Shown one piece after another: positions 1 through 8,910 of a DNA stretch of 64,000 nucleotides. Each line of letters opens with the position of its first letter. Positions within the stretch are counted from its first letter, which is position 1. The notes under the pieces are model-generated. The model saw only the letters and a list, made by a program, of their open reading frames with translations. It searched no databases and was not told where the DNA came from. The position numbers and the translations under genes were made by a program. The DNA is from JAYEPK01 sp048569615. GTDB lineage: Archaea; Thermoplasmatota; Penumbrarchaeia; Penumbrarchaeales; Penumbrarchaeaceae. Location: NCBI GenBank assembly GCA_048569615.1, contig JBLIRK010000001.1, positions 117,179-181,178 of the forward strand. The letters are read 5' to 3'.

Positions 1-560
1 GTTTCCTCGAGGTCACAACGATCTCGCTCTCCAATGAGGGTTCGCAGTTCGGCCTCATGGACCGGGAAGAGGTGGAGCACTTAAGGATCAGGAATCCAAC
101 TACCACAGAACACACCATGATGAGGATGTCCGCGCTCCCGTCCCTTCTTGGACTCCTCAGGTCCAACAAGCACCGCGATCTGCCCCAGAGGATCTTCGAG
201 ATAGCGGACGTGATGGTGGAGAACCGCAACAGGGTCCTTATCTCGGGGACAGTAATGGACAACAAGGCATCGTTCACGATGATAAAGGGCATAGTCCAGA
301 AGCTGCTCTCCGACCTCGAGCTCCCGTACCTGCTGGACAAGGCTAACATTGGGTGTTACATAAAGGGAAGGGGAGCAGGAATGTTCATTGAAGATCAAGA
401 AACGGGCTCGACACCATTTCCCGAACTGAGGGAGAACGGGCTAATACCCCTCGGCCATTTCGGAGAGGCCCATCCAAGGATGCTTTCGGAAATGGAGCTG
501 CCAGCACCCGTGGCAGCTTTCGAACTCGACCTCGATCTGATAAGCAAACGATCGTCGTGA
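1..560 (+). CDS. pheT: Phenylalanyl-tRNA synthetase beta subunit, C-terminal part (5' end outside window)
   Basis: This is the last 186 codons of PheT, which charges tRNA-Phe together with PheS in the cytoplasm. The frame is open from base 3 and no start lies in the window. Recognisable family features are the segment with two methionines before a leucine-rich 'ALPSLLGLLRSNKHRDLPQ', then 'RIFEIADVMVE', and near the end 'GHFGEAHPRMLSEMELPAPV' followed by a 'AAFELDL' strand, all typical of the catalytic-core-like B6-B7 module of archaeal/eukaryotic-type beta subunits. It ends in TGA at 558-560. No neighbour in the window belongs to translation, so its operon partners must lie to the left. A T-run at about 625-630 may help end its transcript. 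Confidence 0.93.
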   Translation, partial: FLEVTTISLSNEGSQFGLMDREEVEHLRIRNPTTTEHTMMRMSALPSLLGLLRSNKHRDLPQRIFEIADVMVENRNRVLISGTVMDNKASFTMIKGIVQKLLSDLELPYLLDKANIGCYIKGRGAGMFIEDQETGSTPFPELRENGLIPLGHFGEAHPRMLSEMELPAPVAAFELDLDLISKRSS

Positions 561-759
561 TATCACGCAACCCCTTCATCCGGTAGTGGTTTTACATATG
601 AACTGAGAATTTAACATGTTAGGCTTTTTTAACTGATAAAGACATGATTAATGGCACAAAACCAGGAAAAGTACATAACTCAAATCCAACAATCATATTT
701 CGGCATCTGCAGGAATCGATACCGCAGAGACATTGGATCTCATATAGGAGGGAGCATCT
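561..759. promoter_or_regulatory. Intergenic leader before the Ig-repeat surface gene
   Basis: This 199-bp spacer is AT-rich. It carries a T-run at about 625-630 (plausible archaeal termination tract for pheT) and a strong ribosome binding site AGGAGGGAG at 746-754, six bases before the GTG start at 760. No convincing TATA box or RNA gene was seen. Confidence 0.4.
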
Positions 760-3474
760 GTGAGAACTGAAACGGCTGGATTGGCCATTTTAACGGCTTT
801 GATGTTCATCGGCACATTGCTAGTTTTCGCACCTTATGCATCTGCATGCAATACTAGCAATATTTCCGTCAGCAACGGGACGAGCTTCACGCTGGTGTAC
901 GGTCCCGACGGCAACAACGGGGATTCCACGAGATATGTGGACTATCCAACGACCACCGATGTTGAAAGAGGGGGCACTCATTATTTCAAGTTCAAGATAA
1001 GCTTCAGCCCCGGTTGCGGAAGCAATTACGAATGCATGTTCAAGACTCATTACAAACCCGACGGGTGGACCGTCAGGATCAAGGACAATACGACAGGGGT
1101 CGGAAAAGCCGTAGGAACCGATATAGACGGAGTGGTCATGGGATCCGTTACCACCTCGAAAGAAGGCTTTTCGGGGACGGTAACATACTTCTGCGACGTG
1201 ATAGTGACCGTTTCGGACAGTGCTCCCCTGGGCACGACCGGTAACTATGTCCAGATCGAGGTTTATTCCGAAGATACGGCCTGCAACGACGAGGACCATA
1301 TCTATGTGAAGCTCAAATTCCAGGTCGTGGAGCCCCATGATCCTCCCAAGCTAACCGTCAGCTCCCCCACCCCCGACCAGGAGTTCTCCCAAACCGTCGA
1401 TATCGCCTGGACTGCGACAGATACCGAGACACCGGCGGAAGATATAAAGATCGCGATACTTTACAAATTGAGAACAGCAGAGGAATGGACCACCGGAGCT
1501 TCCGGACTGGAGAACACGGGGTCCTATTCCTGGGACTGCTCGGATCTGGAGGATGGTGATTACTATCTAAAGGTCAAGGCGTTCGATACGGGGTACCCGA
1601 GGAAATTCGCCCAGAAGGACATACCTATCATCATCAACAATCCGAACAGACCCTCAGTAGAAATAACATCACCGTCTCCTGAAGGGTCCGAAGTGTTCAA
1701 AGAATTCATGTATATCAATTGGACCGCCACCGATGAGGAGGAGGATGACAGCAACCTGCTAATCGACCTGTATTACAGATATGAAGGAGTCATCGAATGG
1801 TTCCTCATCGCCGAGGACGAGCCGAACGACGGGACGTACCTGCTGGAACTGAGCCCGGAGAACTTCACGGACCGGCCTGATTACCGATTCAAGGTTACCG
1901 CCGAGGATTCGGACGGCATGATAGGAGAATGCACCTCCACATACAAGCATACGATTAACAATCTCGACGGACCTGTCATCCTGAAGCTCTATCCGACCGG
2001 AGGTCAGACGTTCTCGGGCAAGATGGTCATATACTGGCAGGCCGAGGACCCCGACGGCGATGACCTGACCATCACCATCGAGCTCTCGAAGGATGCGGGA
2101 GAGACATGGATGGTCCTCACAGATGAAATGTCGAACTGCGGCACTTGCTCATATCCTGTGCAGACCACCGATTACCCGGATGGGGAGCAGTACATGATCC
2201 GACTTTCGGCCTCGGACGGGACCGCATCCGGCTACAAGATGTCCGAATGCTTCACAATATTCAACAACGATCTCCCGACGATCGTTATAACCAGCCCGAA
2301 GGAGGGCACACCGCTTTCGGGAGAAACACAGATAGCATGGGAATCCAATGACATGGAATCCGCCAACGAGGACATGACCGTCAACGTTTACTACAAGCTC
2401 GGATTCAGCTCGTGGCTCTTCATCCTGACCGATTCACCGGACGTAGGCTACTGCGAGTGGAACACTCTGGCCTTCGAGGATGGCATGTATGCCATAAAGG
2501 TCGAGGTATTCGACGAGCATGGCGGGTCATGTATGTCAGAGGTCGTGGAAGGCATAGAGTTATTCAATCCCGATGCCCCCGAGCTCGACGTGGAAAGACC
2601 CATTGACGGACAGACCTTGACCGGTATGATTGCGGTTCAATGGTCCGTGGTGGACCCTGATGAGGGGGATGAGGTCACATTATCTGCCTATTACTCATCA
2701 GACGGAGAGGTATGGACCAAGATAGATGAAGGAATAACGGGTAATGGTTACACCTGGGACACGAACACTGTCCCGGACGGTGAATACGATCTGAAGATAG
2801 TTGCAAGCGACGGAATGCTCGAAACCGAATACATAATATACGGATTGACGGTGAAGAACTACATCAATCATTCACCTACCGCCACTATAGATTATCCGAA
2901 TCTCCTCGACTTCCTATCGGGTGTCGCGACCATCAGGTGGACCGCGGAGGACGAGAACATCGAGGACGTTCTCACTGTCACACTTTATTGGTCCAAGGAC
3001 CTGACCAACTACTATGATATCGCGGCTGCGATCGGGAACACCGGCTCCTACGATTGGGATACCACCCTTCTTGACGACGGAGAATATACACTGAAATTGA
3101 CAGTCAAGGACGGTATGGGTGGTGAGATATCTGTGATCTCCGAAAGGTTCCGCATCAAGAACAACGATGATATCGTCGATCCTACAGACGATGATGACGA
3201 CAGCATGGACAAGGGCGGTTCAGACAAGGGAAAAAGCTCGAATACGCTGATTTTAGCCGCAGTGATCATCGCAGGAGTGGTACTGTTGCTCCTCATTGTG
3301 ATGGGGGTCTTGCTCTTCCTGCGGGCCAAGAAAGCATCCGATGAGAACGATCCATTGAAACAGCCGCTCCCTGGTATGAACGCTCCCGCGCTTCAACAGG
3401 GATCGACAACGACCCAGCTCCCGCCTCCCTCGATGTACCAGCGTCCACCCGGACTGCCTCCCACACAACCATAA
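760..3474 (+). CDS. Secreted, membrane-anchored protein with six Ig-like repeats
   Basis: This is a 904-residue surface protein of unknown function. It starts with a GTG preceded by AGGAGGGAG. A signal peptide (about residues 1-29, ending ASA before a cysteine) leads to a cysteine-containing N-terminal beta domain of about 165 residues. Six repeats of about 95-100 residues follow, each with the pattern W-x-A-x-D near its start, a G-x-Y-x-W strand in the middle and a 'DG-Y-lkv-a-D' end, which reads as an Ig/Fn3-like sandwich. The tail is an Asp-rich spacer, one hydrophobic helix (about 827-850), and a Pro/Gln-rich cytoplasmic segment of about 50 residues. The same repeat module occurs in the protein at 52349-57181. 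Adhesion or a cell-envelope role is inference. Confidence 0.8.
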   Translation: MRTETAGLAILTALMFIGTLLVFAPYASACNTSNISVSNGTSFTLVYGPDGNNGDSTRYVDYPTTTDVERGGTHYFKFKISFSPGCGSNYECMFKTHYKPDGWTVRIKDNTTGVGKAVGTDIDGVVMGSVTTSKEGFSGTVTYFCDVIVTVSDSAPLGTTGNYVQIEVYSEDTACNDEDHIYVKLKFQVVEPHDPPKLTVSSPTPDQEFSQTVDIAWTATDTETPAEDIKIAILYKLRTAEEWTTGASGLENTGSYSWDCSDLEDGDYYLKVKAFDTGYPRKFAQKDIPIIINNPNRPSVEITSPSPEGSEVFKEFMYINWTATDEEEDDSNLLIDLYYRYEGVIEWFLIAEDEPNDGTYLLELSPENFTDRPDYRFKVTAEDSDGMIGECTSTYKHTINNLDGPVILKLYPTGGQTFSGKMVIYWQAEDPDGDDLTITIELSKDAGETWMVLTDEMSNCGTCSYPVQTTDYPDGEQYMIRLSASDGTASGYKMSECFTIFNNDLPTIVITSPKEGTPLSGETQIAWESNDMESANEDMTVNVYYKLGFSSWLFILTDSPDVGYCEWNTLAFEDGMYAIKVEVFDEHGGSCMSEVVEGIELFNPDAPELDVERPIDGQTLTGMIAVQWSVVDPDEGDEVTLSAYYSSDGEVWTKIDEGITGNGYTWDTNTVPDGEYDLKIVASDGMLETEYIIYGLTVKNYINHSPTATIDYPNLLDFLSGVATIRWTAEDENIEDVLTVTLYWSKDLTNYYDIAAAIGNTGSYDWDTTLLDDGEYTLKLTVKDGMGGEISVISERFRIKNNDDIVDPTDDDDDSMDKGGSDKGKSSNTLILAAVIIAGVVLLLLIVMGVLLFLRAKKASDENDPLKQPLPGMNAPALQQGSTTTQLPPPSMYQRPPGLPPTQP

Positions 3475-3517
3475 TAAGTTATCATTGCACTGAACCAACA
3501 ACGCGGATGGTAGCTCG

Positions 3518-4306
3518 ATGGTCATCGCAGCAGGCATGGACATAGGTGCCATAACGGTCAAGACCATGATTGTAGATGAAGGAAGGATCAGATCAACCTC
3601 TATCTTCGAGACCGGCGTTTCCCCCCTCAAGACCGCCACAGAGTCACTCCAATCCGCACTTGAGAACGCCTCCCTGTCCTATCAGGACCTATCATGCATC
3701 GTGACAACAGGTCACGGAAGGAACAAGGTCCCCTTCTCAAACCTGACCAGATCGGAGATCTCCTCGATAGCCAGGGGAGCGAGGATCGTTGATCCCAAAC
3801 CTAAGATAATCGTTGACCTCGGTGGCCAGGGGATTAGGGTCATCAGACTGGAAGAGGACGGTTCGGTCGATCGGTTCGTTAACAATGACAAGTGTTCGGC
3901 CGGGACCGGATGTTTCCTAGACACGCTCGCCTTTGCACTGGGCGTCAGATTGGATGACCTCGGAGACCTGTCGAAGATGTCGAACTCTCCGAGCTGCATG
4001 TCAACGAAATGCACCATCTTCGCCGAATCGGAAATGGTATCCCTTGTCGCCAGAGGCACGTCTAAGGAGGACATAATAGCCGGACTCCACCAATCGGTGG
4101 CCCAGAAGGTGGAGGGACTCGTGAAAAGCATCGGCCCCGAAGGAGAGATACTCTTCTGCGGAGGAGTGGCCAGGAACTCCGGGGTCGTTGAGGAGATGAG
4201 GAAGGTCTTCGGAAGCCGTTTGAGGATACCGCAATATCCCCAACTCGTTACGGTCCTGGGCGCGGCCGTTTACGGATTGGAGTTCCGGGGGGGCCTGATG
4301 CAATGA
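3518..4306 (+). CDS. BadF/BadG/HgdC-type CoA-substrate enzyme activase (ATPase), copy 1
   Basis: This 262-residue protein belongs to the actin-like ATPase family that injects an electron into 2-hydroxyacyl-CoA dehydratases, benzoyl-CoA reductases and double-cubane reductases at the cost of ATP. Phosphate-loop motif 'GMDIGAITVKTMIVDEG' is at 6-22, 'TTGHGR' near 63-68, and the adenosine-binding 'CGGVARN' near the C-terminus. The cysteines expected to bind the dimer-bridging 4Fe-4S cluster are visible at about C126 (in NDKCSAGTG) and C165 (in KCTIFAESE). The usual GGQD motif reads GGQG here (G105), an odd change near the nucleotide site. Its stop overlaps the next activase start in an ATGA, so the two are translationally coupled. 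Length is normal for the family. Confidence 0.9.
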   Translation: MVIAAGMDIGAITVKTMIVDEGRIRSTSIFETGVSPLKTATESLQSALENASLSYQDLSCIVTTGHGRNKVPFSNLTRSEISSIARGARIVDPKPKIIVDLGGQGIRVIRLEEDGSVDRFVNNDKCSAGTGCFLDTLAFALGVRLDDLGDLSKMSNSPSCMSTKCTIFAESEMVSLVARGTSKEDIIAGLHQSVAQKVEGLVKSIGPEGEILFCGGVARNSGVVEEMRKVFGSRLRIPQYPQLVTVLGAAVYGLEFRGGLMQ

Positions 4307-5130
4307 CAATAACCGCCGGCATCGACATAGGCTCCACCTATGTCAAGGTGGTCGTGATGGCCGATGGAAAGAGGCTTGGATATGATGTGCAGCCAACCGG
4401 AGCTTACCCTGATGACGCAGCCAAACTTGCACTGCGTAACGCCCTTTCCCTAAATGGAATGTCCCCGGATGAGATCGATCTGACAGTATCCACCGGTTAT
4501 GGAAGAAGGATCGCGTCCTTCGCCGATGAAAACATCTCCGAGATCTCAGCCAACGCAAGAGGATCGAAATTCATCGGTCAGAGTTATGGTATCCGAACGA
4601 TCATAGACATAGGCGGCCAGGATACGAAGGTCATATCACTGGATACGGACTGCAACATGGTGAACTTCGCCATGAACGACAAGTGCGCCGCGGGAACTGG
4701 TAGATTCCTTGAAATGCTGGCCAAGGTCCTCGATGTCCCGTTGGATCAAATGGGGAAGCTTTCACTGGTATCCAAGCAACCTGTGGAGATCACAACCACT
4801 TGCCTTGTCTTTGCCAAATCCGAGGTAGCCGCTCTCCTTGCCGAGGGTGTGGCCAGAGAGGACTTGATACAGGGCATCCATACGGCCATCGCAAAACGTT
4901 TGATAGTGATGGCGAGGAAGGTGGGAATCAAGGAAAAGGTCTTCTTCGACGGAGGGCCGGCCAGGAATATCGGTATGGTCGAGACCTTCCGCAGGGAGCT
5001 CAACATGGAGGTTGTCGTCCCGGAGATCCCGCAGATCGTGACCGCCACGGGTGCTGCTATCCTTGCCTCCGAGATCCTTTCTTCCGGAGGCGCGAAAGAT
5101 GTGGGGCCTTTCATGAAGAAGACGACGTAG
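4303..5130 (+). CDS. BadF/BadG/HgdC-type CoA-substrate enzyme activase (ATPase), copy 2
   Basis: This 275-residue paralogue of the preceding protein has a canonical motif set: 'GIDIGSTYVKVVV' at 6-18, 'STGYGR' near 63-68, an intact 'IGGQDTKV' near 103-110, cluster cysteines at about C128 (NDKCAAGTGRF) and C167 (TCLVFAKSE), and 'FDGGPARN' near the end. It therefore looks like a fully competent ATP-dependent electron activator. It overlaps copy 1 by four bases and is followed 29 bases later by its probable redox partner. A tandem activase pair that differs in GGQD integrity suggests either a heterodimer or two activators with different partners; that is inference. Confidence 0.93.
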   Translation: MTITAGIDIGSTYVKVVVMADGKRLGYDVQPTGAYPDDAAKLALRNALSLNGMSPDEIDLTVSTGYGRRIASFADENISEISANARGSKFIGQSYGIRTIIDIGGQDTKVISLDTDCNMVNFAMNDKCAAGTGRFLEMLAKVLDVPLDQMGKLSLVSKQPVEITTTCLVFAKSEVAALLAEGVAREDLIQGIHTAIAKRLIVMARKVGIKEKVFFDGGPARNIGMVETFRRELNMEVVVPEIPQIVTATGAAILASEILSSGGAKDVGPFMKKTT

Positions 5131-5159
5131 ATCGGACAAATTTAGCAGGATGGCAAATC

Positions 5160-6617
5160 ATGAACACAACCACGACCAATAATAAAGAAGGAACGGTCGA
5201 AGCAGAAAAGGCCCAGCTGCCCCCATTCGATCCAAATACAATCATTCTCGAGAAGAAGATGAGGTCTCTCACTGAATATCTCAGAGTAAGGAACGGGGCC
5301 CTGGCATCAATGGGATACTTCTACGAGATGGCTGAAGGCCTATATTCAACGAGAAAAGAAGAATTGAGCGCGTTCAAGGGAAAAGGCGGCAAGGTTGTCG
5401 GGATAATGTGCAATTTCGTTCCCGAAGAGCTCATTCTGGCAGCTGGAGCTGTTCCCGTCAGATTGGCCTTCGGTTACTCCGATACCATCCTCGCGGCAGA
5501 GGAATACCTTCCAAGGAACTTCTGCCCGCTCCTCAAATCAAGCTTCGGGACCTTTCTCAAGAACAATCCACTCTTCACCCTTTGTGACGTCGTCATCATT
5601 CCTACAAGCTGTGATGGAAAGAAGAAGATGGGTGAGCTCATTTCTCCTTTCAAACAGGTCTGGGTCCTGGAGGTCCCCCATTGTACCAATACGACGCAAG
5701 GACGGGACCTATGGCTCAGGGAGGTCAAGCTCTTATCGAAGAGGCTGACAAAACTGACAGGCAGATGGATCACACGGCCAAGGCTCTCCAAAGCAATAAC
5801 CGTGGTGAACAGAAAAAGAGCGATGGTCCGAAGGCTCTACGAGACGAGGAAGAAGGATCCATCTATTTGGGGAAGGGATGCTCTCCTTGTCACTTCGATC
5901 TCCTATTTCGACGATGTCCAGCGGTGGACATTAAAAACGGAGGAGCTGTGCGCAGAGGTTGAGTCCAGGCAGCCCCTCGTCTCAGCAGATGTCCCCCGGA
6001 TAATGATCACCGGGAGCCCTTTAGTCGCGCCTACTTGGAAGGTACCAATCATCATAGAGGAATCCGGGGGCATCGTGGTTACTGATGATCTCTGCACAGG
6101 TACCAAAGGATACTGGGACCCGGTTGAGAGGAACTTCTTCGCTTCCGACCAGTTCATTTCAATAGCGGACCGATACCTGATGAACACCTGCGCTTGCTTT
6201 ACCCCCAACACACCGAGGGAGGTCAGGCTCAAGCATTTCGTCGAGGATTGGAGGATCGATGGTGTAGTCTACCATGTGAGCCAGGCCTGCCACACCTACG
6301 GAATGGAGCAGAGAAGGATCAACCAGGAAATGGAGAGGCTGAGTGTGCCCGTCCTGAACATTGAAACGGATTTCTCCCAGGAGGACGTGGAGCAGATAAG
6401 GACCCGCATCGAGGCCTTCCTGGAACTCATCGTTGCTAAGAAGAGGAGGAGCAGACAGTCGGATGGGAAAGATGCTCGATCGCTACCTGGTGGGGGGATA
6501 AAAGGATTCCTCCCGGCCGGTGGTTTCCCCATCCACGAACAGCCAGCGGGAAAGCGTTTCGAGGGAAGGGATGGTCAAAAGCTCGATTCCAAAAAACTCG
6601 AGCCCCCGGGAGGATGA
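5160..6617 (+). CDS. HgdB/BcrC/FldC-family iron-sulfur reductase (2-hydroxyacyl-CoA dehydratase D-component superfamily; possibly double-cubane type)
   Basis: This 485-residue protein is of the COG1775 superfamily, whose members bind 4Fe-4S or double-cubane clusters and receive an electron from an ATP-hydrolysing activase. The ATG at 5160 follows AGGA at 5147-5150; the open frame extends upstream to 4800 inside the activase gene and that part is not real. Family cysteines are at about C84 (GIMCNFVPEE), C122 (RNFCPLLK), C151 (PTSCDGKKK) and C175 (VPHCTN), with later 'DDLCTG', 'TCACF' and 'SQACHTYG'. Classical dehydratases and benzoyl-CoA reductases need two different subunits of this family; only one is present here, as in double-cubane cluster proteins, so a homodimer is plausible. 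Residues after about 425 form a basic, Gly/Pro-rich tail unlike the family. The substrate cannot be told from sequence. Confidence 0.85.
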   Translation: MNTTTTNNKEGTVEAEKAQLPPFDPNTIILEKKMRSLTEYLRVRNGALASMGYFYEMAEGLYSTRKEELSAFKGKGGKVVGIMCNFVPEELILAAGAVPVRLAFGYSDTILAAEEYLPRNFCPLLKSSFGTFLKNNPLFTLCDVVIIPTSCDGKKKMGELISPFKQVWVLEVPHCTNTTQGRDLWLREVKLLSKRLTKLTGRWITRPRLSKAITVVNRKRAMVRRLYETRKKDPSIWGRDALLVTSISYFDDVQRWTLKTEELCAEVESRQPLVSADVPRIMITGSPLVAPTWKVPIIIEESGGIVVTDDLCTGTKGYWDPVERNFFASDQFISIADRYLMNTCACFTPNTPREVRLKHFVEDWRIDGVVYHVSQACHTYGMEQRRINQEMERLSVPVLNIETDFSQEDVEQIRTRIEAFLELIVAKKRRSRQSDGKDARSLPGGGIKGFLPAGGFPIHEQPAGKRFEGRDGQKLDSKKLEPPGG

Positions 6618-6620
6618 GAT

Positions 6621-8909
6621 ATGAGATGGTGTCCAAGGGGTCCAGGCAGATACCTCAAGATGGGGCATATACCGGCTGTAATGCTGATCCTGCCTGTGCT
6701 ACTTGTCACCCTAATTAACATCGAAGCTCCCGGTCCTGGAAGAAGCTCGGCTGCCCAGGTCATCACTACCGATTATCCGTCCTACGGTGAGAACGTGATA
6801 GAGCTGATGGGCGACGATGAAAAGGTCATCGGTAAGGGGGTATGGGGCAACATCACCCTCACCGGGCATTCCCGTCTCAAGGTCCTAGGAACCGTGGAGA
6901 TCAATGGTATGATCAAGATATCGGAGAACGCTACCATGGATATTGCGAACGCCGTGGTAAACGTGGTCCCTCCGCCCATAGGAAGGGATGACAATGTCAT
7001 CAGGATCTGGGACGGGGGGAAGATGATTGTCCAGAAAGGATCCGAGCTAACAGTTTATCCGCAGCCCATAACGAAGGAGGTCAGGATGGAAAGGAACAAT
7101 GCATCCTTCATCGAGCTGGATGATAACGCCGCGTTCACCGTAACGGATTCGATTTTCACGGCATACTTGCCGGGTGATGCTGTTCCGGAGGAGGAAAGGG
7201 TGACCGGCGGAACGATCCTTGTTACCGGTTATGCCACATTTTCCTCCTTCAATTCGGAGCTTAATGCCTTCCTGAACTATTCCCTCTGGGATGACGATAC
7301 CACTGTATCGGTCATCCTTGAGAGATGGTTCTGGATGTCCTCCCAGAGGTATGGGACCATCCATGTGGAGAATTCCACCGTAACTCTGCATGAACCGGGT
7401 CAGACCATTTTCAAACCGACCAACGGCATGATCATCCTTAAGAACTCCAGGATAAACGGGAACATAAGACCGGAGACGATATCCAACTTCTTCATCGAGA
7501 ACTGCGAGATATTCAACGTAAACGACCAGCTGGGTTATGCTTCCATACACGAAGCCATCGAATTCAATGACCATGCCTTCGGGGAGATCGTGAATTGCAC
7601 GATCCACGGCCAGGTCAAGATAGGGTGGTCCTCCACCAATGAGTTCCTTGGCAAAGCCGATAATATCGTTCTTTTCAAGAAATGCCGTTTCGATTCTGAC
7701 GGTTTCTTCGCCTATGCGAATACGACCGTGATACTTGATGAGTGCACGTTCATGGATGACAGCATGCTCATGGAGATATCGGAGAATACAAGGATCGTTT
7801 TGAAGGACACAGAGCTCCATGAGGTCCTTGTCGAGTGCGGTTGGCAGCAGACCCTCGTTTCCATCCCGGAGAACATCTCTTTGGAGCTCGATGGCTCAAG
7901 GATCCATCGCTTGTTCAGTCCCGAAGCGGATGTCACATTCAACCTGGAGCTCAGGAACGGATCGGTCATTGACCTCTTCGACATCCATTTCGATAACGAG
8001 TTCATGAACAAACGTGTGACCGCTCTCATCGAGAACGGCTCCAGCGTACTTTTCAACAACACGGGATCCGCTGAAACCGACGTGGTGCTACGTAATTCCG
8101 AGGCCCCATTTTTTAACGGGACAGGAAATGTTACCATGACGATACGCTACATGGTCACAGGCGGTGTGACACTTAACGAAAAGGAGCTCGACGGTGCCGA
8201 AATCAGACTGATGAATGACGGTGAGGTTCTGTCGAGGAGTGTTTCTGCCGATGGCAGATACCGGGCGATCTTCGATCCCATCGTTATCAGGAACTCGGAA
8301 ATCGTGAAGAACCTGATGGATGACATCTCCATAGAGGTATCATACCTCGGGCTCAACATCTCCCTTCCCGTCCCGATAGGATCCGATTCAATCATAGATG
8401 TCCATCTTCAGGATCATGAAGGACCGTCCATCGAGGACATAAGATGGGAGCCTGAAAAATGGAACCACAAGGAATACATAACCGTGACAGCGAATATAAC
8501 CGATACGGGGTGTGGATTGGTCTCGGAGGTTCTCCTCGAATACAGCATTGGGGGAGGGAAGTGGATGAACACGACCATGTTCAATACCAATGGAAATAGC
8601 TATCAGGGGATCCTCCCGAGGATGGATATAGGGGATGATATAAGGTTGAGGATCGTGACAAGGGACGCCCTGGGTAATACCGCCGTCGCGGAAGGTAAAA
8701 GGTTCACGGTGGGTAAGGAGCCTCTGCTCATCGGTTGGATCGCCGTCTTAATTGTTATGGCAACAGCTACGCTCCTTGCTGCTCTGAAGCTCTACCTCCA
8801 TCTCAGGACCAGAAGATACCTAAAAAAAAGGTTCACCGGTGAGGAGAATATGAAAGTCCCGATGGGACCCATAGATGGAAACGCCAAATCAGCGGGGAGG
8901 TCGATTTAG
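6621..8909 (+). CDS. Membrane-anchored surface protein with parallel beta-helix-like repeats
   Basis: This 762-residue protein starts three bases after the reductase stop, with ribosome binding site GGGAGGATG at 6608-6616. It has an N-terminal export signal (hydrophobic stretch about 15-32) and a long beta-rich region with many N-G-x-I, 'FIENCEIFN' and 'ILDECTF' strands typical of right-handed parallel beta-helix proteins. A Big/Ig-like segment follows (about 600-690, 'ITDTGCGLVSEVLLEYSIG'), then one C-terminal membrane helix (about 703-727) and a basic cytoplasmic tail. No enzyme motif is evident. Its tight spacing puts it in the same transcript as the redox genes, so a role in presenting or binding an extracellular substrate is possible but unproven. 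Confidence 0.72.
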   Translation: MRWCPRGPGRYLKMGHIPAVMLILPVLLVTLINIEAPGPGRSSAAQVITTDYPSYGENVIELMGDDEKVIGKGVWGNITLTGHSRLKVLGTVEINGMIKISENATMDIANAVVNVVPPPIGRDDNVIRIWDGGKMIVQKGSELTVYPQPITKEVRMERNNASFIELDDNAAFTVTDSIFTAYLPGDAVPEEERVTGGTILVTGYATFSSFNSELNAFLNYSLWDDDTTVSVILERWFWMSSQRYGTIHVENSTVTLHEPGQTIFKPTNGMIILKNSRINGNIRPETISNFFIENCEIFNVNDQLGYASIHEAIEFNDHAFGEIVNCTIHGQVKIGWSSTNEFLGKADNIVLFKKCRFDSDGFFAYANTTVILDECTFMDDSMLMEISENTRIVLKDTELHEVLVECGWQQTLVSIPENISLELDGSRIHRLFSPEADVTFNLELRNGSVIDLFDIHFDNEFMNKRVTALIENGSSVLFNNTGSAETDVVLRNSEAPFFNGTGNVTMTIRYMVTGGVTLNEKELDGAEIRLMNDGEVLSRSVSADGRYRAIFDPIVIRNSEIVKNLMDDISIEVSYLGLNISLPVPIGSDSIIDVHLQDHEGPSIEDIRWEPEKWNHKEYITVTANITDTGCGLVSEVLLEYSIGGGKWMNTTMFNTNGNSYQGILPRMDIGDDIRLRIVTRDALGNTAVAEGKRFTVGKEPLLIGWIAVLIVMATATLLAALKLYLHLRTRRYLKKRFTGEENMKVPMGPIDGNAKSAGRSI

Positions 8910-8910
8910 G

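Noticed and set aside
820..1338. Long minus-strand open frame inside the Ig-repeat gene
   Set aside because: Antisense to a clear repeat protein; no ribosome binding site or family match. It reflects codon bias.
4800..5159. In-frame upstream extension of the iron-sulfur reductase
   Set aside because: It lies inside the second activase in another frame; the ATG at 5160 with AGGA gives a normal family N-terminus.
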